Below are positions 1 through 7,100 of a DNA stretch of 24,190 nt, piece by piece. The position numbers were made by a program, and so were the translations under genes. How positions within the stretch are numbered: position 1 is the first letter of the stretch; each line of letters starts with the position of its first letter. The notes below the pieces were generated by a model. The model made no database searches and had not been told where the DNA came from. It saw nothing but the letters and a program-made list of their open reading frames with translations. The DNA lies in NCBI GenBank assembly GCA_016281295.1, contig JAEEII010000325.1:1-24190 (forward strand). The letters are read 5' to 3'. Source of the stretch: Bacteroidales bacterium (lineage in GTDB: Bacteria; Bacteroidota; Bacteroidia; Bacteroidales; F082).

Positions 1-2
1 AA

Positions 3-311
3 GTGGTGTTCCCGACCGCCGAGGCCGTGGAGCCTGAGATCAGCTCCAACAAGGCCGAGGTGCCGGTGCGCCGTGAGAAGACCATCGTGAAACTGGGCAG
101 CCGCAGCGCCGCAACGACACTGACGCTGGTCCCCGAACCCGACAACCTCAACGTGGGCGCCGTGGTGGCCGTCAACTGGACGAGCGACTCCACCGCCCGC
201 GACATCACCGTGAAGGTGGGCGACGACACCGTGGCCACCCTCGCCGGAACCGCATCCACCACCGTCACCAAACAGCTGCTGTGGGACGGCGAAGGCTTCC
301 TCGCCATCTAA
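3..311 (+). CDS. Phage structural-type small protein, 5' end cut off by the window
   Basis: The frame is open from the first complete codon (GTG GTG) to TAA at 309-311, giving 102 residues, so the true start is probably left of the window. The visible part begins with a charged linker and continues as an alternating Thr/Val/Asp-rich stretch (around residues 35-95) that looks like a small beta-sandwich; there is no signal peptide, membrane segment or catalytic motif. It lies 32 bases upstream of the capsid gene on the same strand. By position, a head decoration or capsid-accessory protein is possible, but I do not recognise the family and the function is inference. Confidence 0.6.
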   Translation: MVFPTAEAVEPEISSNKAEVPVRREKTIVKLGSRSAATTLTLVPEPDNLNVGAVVAVNWTSDSTARDITVKVGDDTVATLAGTASTTVTKQLLWDGEGFLAI

Positions 312-343
312 ACAACGAAACAACCAACCAACACACAAACAAC

Positions 344-1471
344 ATGAGAAACGGAATCAAATTCATCACCTCCTTCCTGACCGCCCTTCTCTTCGCGGTC
401 GGGATCGGCTCCGCTTTCGGAGCCACCGCTGGCGTGGGCACTTTCGTCGCCTCCACGCTGATCAAGATCCCGGCGGGATCGCTCGGCATGGCCGTCACCC
501 CCGAGATCTGGACGGACTTCATTGTCGGGAACCTCTTCAAGAACAACGAGTTCCTTCTGGAGTCCATCGACGAGTCGCAATATGTGCTTATGGGAAAGGT
601 GGTCCATGTGCCGCAAGCCGGCTCGCCTTCAGGCGTGAAACGTAACCGCACCCAGCTCCCTGCTACCATTACAAGACGAACCGACGTGGACGTCACCTAC
701 GCACTGGACGAGTTCACCACCGACCCGCGCTTCATCCCCGATGCCGACAAGGTGGAACTCAGCTACGACAAGATGGCCAGCTGCATGTCGGAGGACATGA
801 GCTACCTGCGCCAGGTGCTTGCCGACACCATGCTGTATAACTGGAGACCCAGATATTTCATCAAGGCCACAAAAGAGAAAAACGCCAAATACCTTATCCA
901 TGGTACAGGCGTGCGCACGGGCGTGTGTGTCGATGACTTCGTGAAGGCCAAGGCGATCTTCAACAAATGGGGCACTCCCAAGGAGGACCGCTTCGTGCTG
1001 CTTCCCACCGAGATGTACAACCAAATCTGTGATGACGTGCGCAACAACGGCAACGACAACCTGCTGGCCGCCGTCTATGACCCGAAGACCGGACGTCTCG
1101 AGAAGCTGGAAGGCTTCGTCATCATCGAGCGCCAGACCGCACTGTTGGCATCCAACAGCTCCTTGAGTGCCGTCACCGGACAGAAATACTTCAAGTTCAC
1201 CTCCGACAACGACCTCACCTACACCCCTGAGGATTACGAGGCCATCGAGCTGGGAGAGAAGGGTGCCGCCAATACGGCTTGCGCCGTGGGCCTCTTCTGG
1301 CAGAAGAACTTCGTGCGCCGAGCCTTGGGCGAGACCAAGATGTTCGAGAACACCGGCGACCCCACCTACTACGGCGACATCTACAGCTTCCTCAACCGCA
1401 TGGGAGGCCGCAAGAGCCGCGGCGACGCCAAGGGCGTTCTTGGACTGATCCAGGAATATTCTGCATCCTAA
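344..1471 (+). CDS. Phage major capsid protein
   Basis: A 375-residue protein. From about residue 49 (MAVTPEIW) it resembles the major capsid proteins of Bacteroides siphovirus-type prophages: the region with QYVLMGKVVHVPQAG (about 84-98), the basic NRTQLPATITRRTD stretch, and the ALDEFTTDPRFIPDAD segment are recognisable family features. I chose ATG 344 because it follows an A/C-rich leader like those of neighbouring genes; an in-frame ATG at 488 would remove the first 48 residues. Those residues are odd for a capsid protein: a basic start (MRNGIK) and then a long hydrophobic Ala/Gly/Phe/Val run that looks like a signal peptide or membrane anchor. Function is fairly sure from remembered family resemblance; the exact start is less sure. 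Confidence 0.82.
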   Translation: MRNGIKFITSFLTALLFAVGIGSAFGATAGVGTFVASTLIKIPAGSLGMAVTPEIWTDFIVGNLFKNNEFLLESIDESQYVLMGKVVHVPQAGSPSGVKRNRTQLPATITRRTDVDVTYALDEFTTDPRFIPDADKVELSYDKMASCMSEDMSYLRQVLADTMLYNWRPRYFIKATKEKNAKYLIHGTGVRTGVCVDDFVKAKAIFNKWGTPKEDRFVLLPTEMYNQICDDVRNNGNDNLLAAVYDPKTGRLEKLEGFVIIERQTALLASNSSLSAVTGQKYFKFTSDNDLTYTPEDYEAIELGEKGAANTACAVGLFWQKNFVRRALGETKMFENTGDPTYYGDIYSFLNRMGGRKSRGDAKGVLGLIQEYSAS

Positions 1472-1493
1472 ATCTTTCATAACCAATAGCACC

Positions 1494-1952
1494 ATGAACA
1501 AAACCCGTATAGCACGACTTGTGATCCACTGCACCGCCACGCCGGAAGGCCGGGAGGTGACAGCCGCCGACATCCGCCGCTGGCACTGTGGCCCCTTGCC
1601 GCAAGGCCGGGGGTGGAAGCAGGTCGGCTATACGGACATGGTGCACCTCGACGGCACCGTGGAACGTCTGGTGCCAAACAACGAGGACGCCTACGTGGAC
1701 GGCTGGGAGGTCACCAATGGGGCAAAAGGCCACAACACCACAAGCCGGCACATTGTGTATGTCGGCGGCTGCAAGGCCGACGGCAAAACCCCAGCCGACA
1801 CGAGAACCCCGGCGCAGAAAAAAGCCCTGAAGGCCTACGTCGCCGACTTCCGCAACCGTTTCCCATGGGCGGACGTGTGCGGGCACCGCGACCTGCCGGG
1901 CGTGAGGAAAGCCTGCCCGTGCTTCGACGTGAGAAAGGAGTACGGGATATGA
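1494..1952 (+). CDS. Phage endolysin, N-acetylmuramoyl-L-alanine amidase (Amidase_2)
   Basis: A 152-residue single-domain amidase that should cut the bond between N-acetylmuramic acid and L-alanine in peptidoglycan to release phage. It fits T7 lysozyme in length and in key residues: zinc ligands H12 (in LVIHCTAT), H131 (in CGHRDLPG) and C141 (in KACPCFD); Y46 (in KQVGYTDMV) and K139 correspond to the catalytic Tyr46 and Lys128 of T7 lysozyme. No signal peptide or membrane segment is present, so it would need help to cross the inner membrane. It starts 22 bases after the capsid gene and its stop overlaps the next start (ATGA). Together with the membrane protein and lipoprotein downstream it forms a lysis cassette. 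Confidence 0.93.
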   Translation: MNKTRIARLVIHCTATPEGREVTAADIRRWHCGPLPQGRGWKQVGYTDMVHLDGTVERLVPNNEDAYVDGWEVTNGAKGHNTTSRHIVYVGGCKADGKTPADTRTPAQKKALKAYVADFRNRFPWADVCGHRDLPGVRKACPCFDVRKEYGI

Positions 1953-2083
1953 CACACGTGACCATCACCATCAGCCACGACGGAGACCCATACGAGGTGA
2001 TCCGCCGGATGGATTACAAAGGAAAGGACGAGGCCGTGGCCGACACCGAAGCCATGGCGGAGTTCATAGAAAGATACGTATAA
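1949..2083 (+). CDS. Small phage protein of 44 residues
   Basis: A short reading frame whose ATG overlaps the amidase stop codon in an ATGA arrangement, a sign of translational coupling. It ends 15 bases before the next gene and lies within the lysis cassette. The product begins MTHVTITISHDGDPYEV, is rich in acidic residues (IRRMDYKGKDEAVADTEAMA) and has no hydrophobic segment, so it is not a holin by itself. I do not recognise a family. The tight packing between two well-supported genes is the main support for it being real. Confidence 0.6.
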   Translation: MTHVTITISHDGDPYEVIRRMDYKGKDEAVADTEAMAEFIERYV

Positions 2084-2095
2084 CAAAAACACATC
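2082..2095 (+). promoter_or_regulatory. Translation leader element, copy 1
   Basis: The 14 bases AACAAAAACACATC end 3 bases before the ATG at 2099. The identical 14-mer ends 3 bases before the ATG at 2739. There is no Shine-Dalgarno-like purine motif; A-rich leaders replace it in Bacteroidetes. The identical sequence and spacing suggest a repeated ribosome-recruiting leader of this phage (inference). Confidence 0.45.
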
Positions 2096-2098
2096 GAA

Positions 2099-2449
2099 AT
2101 GGAGTGGACGAGCATCATACCGAGCCTTGTGGCGCTGCTGACGGCCTGCGGCTGGTTCGTGGACGGGCGCCTTCACCGAAAGAAGGTGAGGGAGCAGGAC
2201 ATCCGCAACCGGCAGGAGGAGATGGAGCTTTCGCGCACCTACGTCAACGAGTTCAAGGAGAACATCGCCAAGCCGCTTCAGGACGAGATCAAGGGACTGA
2301 GGAGAGATGTCAAGAACCTTCGCAAGGCCATCAACACCGCTAACAGCTGCCCTCATTATGACGATTGCCCTGTGCTGGACGAGCTGCAGAAGCAGTCGGA
2401 CGACGACGACAGGAAGAAGCGAGGCCAGAACAGAGACAGTGCTGAGTGA
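2099..2449 (+). CDS. Small inner-membrane coiled-coil protein of the lysis cassette
   Basis: A 116-residue protein with one N-terminal hydrophobic segment (about residues 5-20, IIPSLVALLTACGWFV), followed by a long charged helical region (about 25-80) and a short Cys-containing tail (CPHYDDCP). This topology, a single N-terminal anchor plus periplasmic or cytoplasmic coiled coil, is seen in i-spanins (Rz-like) and in some pinholin or antiholin proteins. It lies between the amidase and a lipoprotein gene that starts inside it in another reading frame (143-base overlap), the same nested arrangement as lambda Rz/Rz1. The exact job, holin-like or spanin partner, cannot be decided from sequence alone. 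Confidence 0.78.
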   Translation: MEWTSIIPSLVALLTACGWFVDGRLHRKKVREQDIRNRQEEMELSRTYVNEFKENIAKPLQDEIKGLRRDVKNLRKAINTANSCPHYDDCPVLDELQKQSDDDDRKKRGQNRDSAE

Positions 2450-2717
2450 GACTGTAACGGCTGACTCCGTGGTCATCCACGACAGCGTGTATGTCCGCGA
2501 GGCGGGCGACACGGTGATCATGACCCGCTGGCTCACCCGCTGGAGGGAACGGACCGTCCACGACACGGTGAGGTCGCACAGCACCGACACGGTGGTAATG
2601 ACGGAGACCGTCTATAAGACGGTGGAAGTCCCGAAAAAAGGCGGCAACGCCGGATGGATCGTCGCGATGGCAATCATGGCTGCCGCAGTCTTAAAGATGT
2701 ATTTAAAAACACGTTAA
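2307..2717 (+). CDS. Out-of-frame overlapping lipoprotein, probable unimolecular spanin
   Basis: A 136-residue protein starting inside the preceding gene in a different frame. Its N-terminus has a hydrophobic stretch ending in a cysteine (LTAALIMTIALCWTSC, C27) with a relaxed Bacteroidetes-type lipobox, followed by a Ser/Thr/Arg linker. The middle (about 40-108) is rich in short repeats of the type HDSVYV, HDTV and TDTVV, likely extended or beta structure. The C-terminus has a transmembrane helix (GWIVAMAIMAAAVL, about 116-129) and a basic end. A lipid-anchored N-terminus plus a C-terminal membrane helix is the layout of u-spanins such as phage T1 gp11, which join outer and inner membranes for lysis. 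An alternative start is ATG 2358, which would give a weaker signal. The topology is visible; the function is inferred. Confidence 0.78.
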   Translation: MSRTFARPSTPLTAALIMTIALCWTSCRSSRTTTTGRSEARTETVLSETVTADSVVIHDSVYVREAGDTVIMTRWLTRWRERTVHDTVRSHSTDTVVMTETVYKTVEVPKKGGNAGWIVAMAIMAAAVLKMYLKTR

Positions 2718-2721
2718 ACAC

Positions 2722-2735
2722 AACAAAAACACATC
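2722..2735 (+). promoter_or_regulatory. Translation leader element, copy 2
   Basis: An exact second copy of the 14-mer AACAAAAACACATC found at 2082-2095, again ending 3 bases before an ATG (2739, tail tube gene). Just upstream, 2700-2717 reads like the leader region at 9551-9566: both have a TTTAAA and a CGTTAAA around the preceding stop codon, which suggests a shared phage leader design. Confidence 0.45.
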
Positions 2736-2738
2736 ATC

Positions 2739-3209
2739 ATGCCAGGATACAGATCAGGAACTGACCTTATTATGGGAGCAGTAGAGAGCGGCACATTCAA
2801 GCCGTTCGGATACTCGTCAAACTGCGAGATCAACGACAACACAGAGACCGGCGAGCGCGTCACGAAGGAGGCGCCCGACTCGCATTGGAAAGAGAAGTAC
2901 GTGAAGTCGCTCAGTGAGCAAATCACAGTAGATGGCTTCGTCTATGACGGCGTGGCCGCCACATCGATGGGCTTCCCGGACCTCAAAACGCTCTGGCTTA
3001 ACAAGTCGAAAGTGAAACTCCGCTACAGATACCGTGACCAGGCCTCCGGCGAGGGACTCTACGAGGGAGACTTCATCATCACCTCGCTGAAGCAGACCGG
3101 CAAGGCTGGCGACGACGAGCAGTGGAGCGTGACATTCGACAACTGCGGACCCGTGACAGCGGCGACAACTCTCGGCGCTGGAGGCGCGAAAAACGTTCAA
3201 TCCAAATAA
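2739..3209 (+). CDS. Phage major tail tube protein
   Basis: A 156-residue protein with the features of the TP901-1-like major tail protein family: a start of the type MPGYRSGTDLIMGA, a middle with repeated basic beta strands (VKLRYRYRDQA) and a C-terminal strand pair ending in EQWSVTFDNCGP before a Gly/Ala tail. It would polymerise into the tube through which DNA leaves a siphovirus tail. The order tail tube, chaperone, tape measure seen here is the usual tail module order and supports the call. The ATG follows the 14-base leader repeat. Its length is ordinary for this family. Confidence 0.85.
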   Translation: MPGYRSGTDLIMGAVESGTFKPFGYSSNCEINDNTETGERVTKEAPDSHWKEKYVKSLSEQITVDGFVYDGVAATSMGFPDLKTLWLNKSKVKLRYRYRDQASGEGLYEGDFIITSLKQTGKAGDDEQWSVTFDNCGPVTAATTLGAGGAKNVQSK

Positions 3210-3218
3210 GCTGGCTCC

Positions 3219-3530
3219 ATGAAAAAAAAGAGGATCATGATCAACGGCAAGGAATACCCCTGCCGCATCACCATGGGAGCCATGCTGCGCTTCCGCAACG
3301 AGACCGGGAAAGACGTGAACTCGATGAAGGACACCGACATCACCGAGCTCGTCATCTTCCTCTGGTGCTGCATTGCAAGTGCGTGCGCCGCCGACAAGGT
3401 GGAGTTCGGCATGAGCCTCATGGAGTTTGCCGACAGCATCGACCCCGACAGCGTGACCGAATTCTACAGCGAAACCGGCCAGAGGGAGGCCGGAGCGTCC
3501 GACACCAATTCGGACCCTCCGACATCCTGA
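3219..3530 (+). CDS. Tail assembly chaperone (gpG-like short form)
   Basis: A 103-residue protein, 9 bases after the tail tube gene and upstream of the tape measure gene, the standard place for the tail assembly chaperone that coats the tape measure protein during tail assembly. It begins with a basic strand (MKKKRIMINGKEYPCRI), then a helical domain (residues 18-85) with the MGAMLRFRNETGKDV, ELVIFLWCCIASACA and MSLMEFADSI segments; the last 15 residues are low-complexity and probably just lead into the frameshift. The stop at 3528-3530 lies within an overlapping -1 frame that stays open to 3838 and carries the expected second half. Confidence 0.8.
   Translation: MKKKRIMINGKEYPCRITMGAMLRFRNETGKDVNSMKDTDITELVIFLWCCIASACAADKVEFGMSLMEFADSIDPDSVTEFYSETGQREAGASDTNSDPPTS
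3515..3521 (+). promoter_or_regulatory. Candidate -1 ribosomal frameshift site
   Basis: The run C CCT CCG sits four codons before the chaperone stop. Slipping back one base lets the tRNA on CCT re-pair with CCC perfectly; the next codon (CCG to TCC) does not re-pair well. It is the best-aligned site I can find in the overlap, but it is not a canonical XXXYYYZ heptamer, so the position is tentative. Confidence 0.3.
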
Positions 3531-3838
3531 CCCTTCTCGGACTGGCGGTGGGCGCCATCGGCATGAGCCTCGACGATTTCTGCCGGTGCACCCCCGCCGA
3601 GTTCCGTTCAGTGGCCGATGCCTGGCATCGCGCCGAGGAACGCCGGGAACGATCAGGATGGGAACAGACAAGGATGCAGTGCCTGTGCATGCTGCAACCC
3701 TACAGCAGACGCAGGATGGAACCGCGCGACGTGATGCGCTTCCCCTGGGACGCGGAAGAGACCCAGACGGAGAAACTCACGACAAAAGAGATAAGGGAAA
3801 GGTTCGAGAGGGTGAAGAGGGAGCAGGGGCTTCAGTGA
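3518..3838 (+). CDS. Tail assembly chaperone C-terminal extension (gpT-like, -1 frame)
   Basis: This frame is -1 relative to the chaperone and encodes about 106 residues that look like a folded helical protein: SDILTLLGLAVGAIGMSLDD, then CTPAEFRSVADAWHRAEERR, and a C-terminal charged helix. In lambda and many siphoviruses such a frame is expressed only as a fusion to the chaperone (gpGT), which bridges tape measure and tail tube subunits. There is no convincing start codon in front of the conserved-looking part: ATG 3563 lies inside it (giving 91 residues) and GTG 3548 is also internal. The start given here is the estimated slip point, so a fusion of about 206 residues is expected. Its stop is 7 bases from the end of the oppositely oriented gene. 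Confidence 0.65.
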   Translation, partial: SDILTLLGLAVGAIGMSLDDFCRCTPAEFRSVADAWHRAEERRERSGWEQTRMQCLCMLQPYSRRRMEPRDVMRFPWDAEETQTEKLTTKEIRERFERVKREQGLQ

Positions 3839-3845
3839 AACGGGG

Positions 3846-4088
3846 TTATCTTAGCGATGAAGGAAGCCAAAATTCTCTCCGTCTTTGCCGACGAATTTCT
3901 TTCTTTGCCGCACGCTTGGCTTCGAAGGCTTTTTGTTCCTCAACAAATTCAGGGTCCTTTTCACGCCCTGTAACAATGATCCAGATGGCCTTGCCGATTC
4001 CAAGGAGAATACCGATGATATACGGCACCAAGACAACTATCAGAACAAGGCCGGCAATGCAAAACAATATGAACAGCAACGTTACCAT
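3846..4088 (-). CDS. Small membrane protein encoded against the tail operon
   Basis: An 80-residue protein on the - strand in the gap between chaperone and tape measure genes. It has one very long or two closely spaced hydrophobic segments (about residues 2-41, with a central Pro-Tyr) and then a basic, helical cytoplasmic-type tail rich in Lys/Arg/Glu (KAFEAKRAAKKEIRRQRRRE). I chose ATG 4088 because the frame upstream is antisense to the tape measure gene and a good promoter-like site ends just in front of it. By hand count the stretch 3841-4080 has 112 G or C of 240 (47%), against about 62% in nearby tail genes. Opposite strand, own promoter and different composition fit a moron, for example a superinfection-exclusion factor, but I recognise no family and the role is speculation. 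Confidence 0.7.
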   Translation of the reverse strand: MVTLLFILFCIAGLVLIVVLVPYIIGILLGIGKAIWIIVTGREKDPEFVEEQKAFEAKRAAKKEIRRQRRREFWLPSSLR

Positions 4089-4093
4089 CACCG

Positions 4094-4123
4094 CAAAGAT
4101 ATAAAACTTTTTGGTTATGTCAA
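4094..4123 (-). promoter_or_regulatory. Bacteroidetes-type promoter for the inverted membrane gene
   Basis: Read on the - strand there is TATCTTTG (4101-4094), an exact match to the Bacteroides -7 consensus TAnnTTTG, and TTG (4123-4121) 19 bases upstream as the -33 element. Only about 5 bases separate the -7 box from ATG 4088, so the transcript would be nearly leaderless. The site overlaps the first codons of the tape measure gene on the other strand. Confidence 0.55.
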
Positions 4124-7100
4124 CAGGAACAGTGGAATTTAAGGTAAAAATCACCGATGACGGAGGCTTCAAGAAACTGGAGATTGACGCCGACGGCTTC
4201 AACAATGCTGTAAAGCGCATAGCCGGCGAAACAAGCAAACTGAGCACAGGACTGGGCAAATTCTCTGAAGTTGCCATCGGCATCAACCAGGCATTCGACC
4301 TGGTGAGGAACACTGTCGGCAAGGTCGGCGAAGCATTGCGGAAAGTCGTCGATGTGGGCGCGTCCGATGAACTGCAGAAACTCAACCTGACCACCCTGTT
4401 CAAGGGCAACGCCGATGCCGCAGCCGACATGTTCTCCCGCATCTCGCAATACGGCAAGGAGACGGTCTATGACAAGGAAGGCCTCATCGATGCGCAGAAG
4501 ACGATGATGTCGTTCGGCATATCCGGCGAGCAGGCCTTCACCACACTGAAACAGATTGGCGACATCGCCATGGGCGACGAGCAGAAAATGCAGAGCCTCG
4601 CACTGGCGTTCAGCCAGGCGACAAGTACTGGCAAGCTGATGGGACAGGACCTGCTTCAGATGATCAACGCGGGTTTCAACCCTCTGGCCGTCATCAGCGA
4701 GCACACGGGCGAAAGCATGGCCTCCCTGAAGGAGAAGATGAGCCAGGGAGCCATATCGGCGGAGATGCTGGCCAAGGCGTTCGCATGGGCCACGGAGGAG
4801 GGATCGCTGTTCTACAAAGGCGCGGAAAGCGCGGGAAACACGACAGAGGGCAAGATAAACCAGCTGAGGGACACCTACAACGAGTTCCTGGTTGACGTGT
4901 TCAACCAGCTGCAGCCGGTCATCAACGCCGTCCTCGACTTCAGCACCAACGTGCTGAACGCGATACCGGCCGCTTTGGAGACCATCCGCACAGGCTTCGG
5001 CAACATCATCGACACCATCAGCGACTTCAGCGGTGTCATCATCGGTGTCACAGCCGCTGTGGCCTCACTGACCATCGCCATCAACGCCAACAAAATCGCT
5101 CTGGCGGCACACGCCGCGGTGCAGGCATTGGTCGCCGCAAGGACAAAGATACAGATAGCGCTCACAAACGCATGGAAGGCGGCCCAAGCGGCGCTGAACC
5201 TCGTGCTGAAAGCGAATCCCATCGGCCTCATCATCTCCGCAATCGCGCTTCTGGTGGGTGCCATCGCCACCGTGGTGAAAAACACCACCGGATGGGGAGA
5301 GACATGGGAAAGCGTGGTCAACTACATCAACAAGTCGCTCGGGCAGATGGGAGCATGGTTCAAACTGAAATGGCTCCAGATCTCGGACTTTTTCCTCAGC
5401 GGCATCGAGGACATCATGCGGGCGTGGTACAAGCTTCAGGCTCTTTGGGACAAGGACGCCGCCGCACAAGGACTTGCAAGCATGCAATCGAAAGCGGAGG
5501 AAAGAGCCATGGCCATCGCAGAACAGAAGGAGATTCTCGAGGGGAGGAAACAGGAAAGGAAGGAGACAACGGTGACATGGGCTGTGAAATGGGAAAGGAA
5601 GAGCAAAAGAGACGAAGACAGCGGAGTCATTCCTGACGAAGGCAAAACGGACGCGGATTCAGTTCAGAAACCAGAACCGGAACCGAACAAGCCTGGGAAT
5701 GTTGTCACAACACCAAAAAAAGAAACCGAAAAACGATACAACACTGAAATACAGGCCGTCGAGAAAACGCAACGCATTAAAGAAAACGAGCTGAAGAGAG
5801 CGTATGAACAGACCGGTGACAGGGAAACATACGAGTCATCGATGGAGACCGTCTCAATCGAGAGCCTGGAGAAACAGAGAGAGATCGCGGAGAAGTACGG
5901 GAAAGACACCACCAAGGTCGAACAATCACTCATAGAAGCGAGAATTCAGCATAAGGAGAACGAATACGACAGAAAGGTGACGCTTCTTAACAAGTTCACC
6001 GAAGAGGAGAAAGACTGCCTGAATGAACAGCTCGAAAACAAGGAAATCACCCAGGAACAGCACGACATCAAGGTGCTGGAGAGTGACCTTCGGAACTCCG
6101 AACAACGGCTGAAGGTGGCCGAGACTTACAACCAGGACACCACCGAAATCATCCGGGAACAACAGAGCATCAGGGCAAAACTCGGCGAAGCGGGCTACAG
6201 CACAGAGCGGAAGCAGCTCGACGACAGCCTGGCAATACAGAAGGCGGCCCTCACCCGCCAACTGCTGGAACAGAAAATCACGCAGGAACAGCACGACCGT
6301 CTCATGCTCGTCGAGACGGAGAAATATTACAAGGCGAGACTCGACCTCGCCGAGGCCTACGGAAAGGCAGAGACCGGCGACACGCAGGCATGGCTCGACG
6401 CACGGCTGGATCTGCAGAGATTCGACAAGTCATCGGCTGAAAAAAAAGGCAATGACACAACCTCAAAATCCAAAAGCGCCGGCGACGCATGGAACGGCGT
6501 GAAGGGCGTGGCGGACTCGTTCCGCGACATCAAGGACGCCATCACCGACACAGACAACGCATGGGACAGACTCACCAAGACCGTGGACGCGTTCGTAAAC
6601 ATGTTCAAAAGCTCGTCCTCGGTCATCGAATCGATAAAAAACATCACCGCGGCCACCAAATCGCTTGTGTCAACAAAAAAGACGGCAACGGCACAGACCG
6701 TCATCTCCAACACGGAGGAGACCGTCTCGGAGACCGCAAAGGCGACGGTGACAACCGCTGCGTCGGAGATCATCACGGAGGCCAAGAGGAAGGAAGCGAC
6801 GTTAAGGGAGAGCCTCACGGCGGCCATCGTCGGCGGGGACACGGCGGAAGGAGCCGCGGAAGTGGCAAACGCGGGACTGACAGTCGGCGCCTCGCAGGCA
6901 AGGGCGGCGGCGAAGCGAAGCGAAGCGACAGCCAACGCGCTCAACGCCGGCACCGGCGCCGCTAGCTCGGTCGCAAGCATCCCGTTCGTCGGCCCCATCC
7001 TGGCCGTGGGCGCGGTCGCGTCCGTGATAGCCTCGTTCTCGAGCCTGCCCAAGTTCGCCACCGGCGCGGTGGTTTACGGCCCCACCATCGGCCTCATGGG

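Noticed and set aside
629..1573. 314-residue open frame antisense to the capsid gene
   Set aside because: It is an artefact of high GC in the sense gene; the composition is low-complexity Val/Gly/His and there is no initiation context.
3219..3228. A8 run at the chaperone start as a slip site
   Set aside because: A slip here would replace almost the whole chaperone domain with implausible sequence in the -1 frame.
3306..3312. GGGAAAG, the lambda G/GT slippery heptamer
   Set aside because: It is read here as GGG AAA G, so it is not in the X XXY YYZ register, and a slip this early would enter a frame without plausible protein.
6905..6929. GAAGC triplet of tandem repeats in the tape measure gene
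   Set aside because: Three short units in an Ala/Lys/Ser-rich coding stretch are expected from composition.
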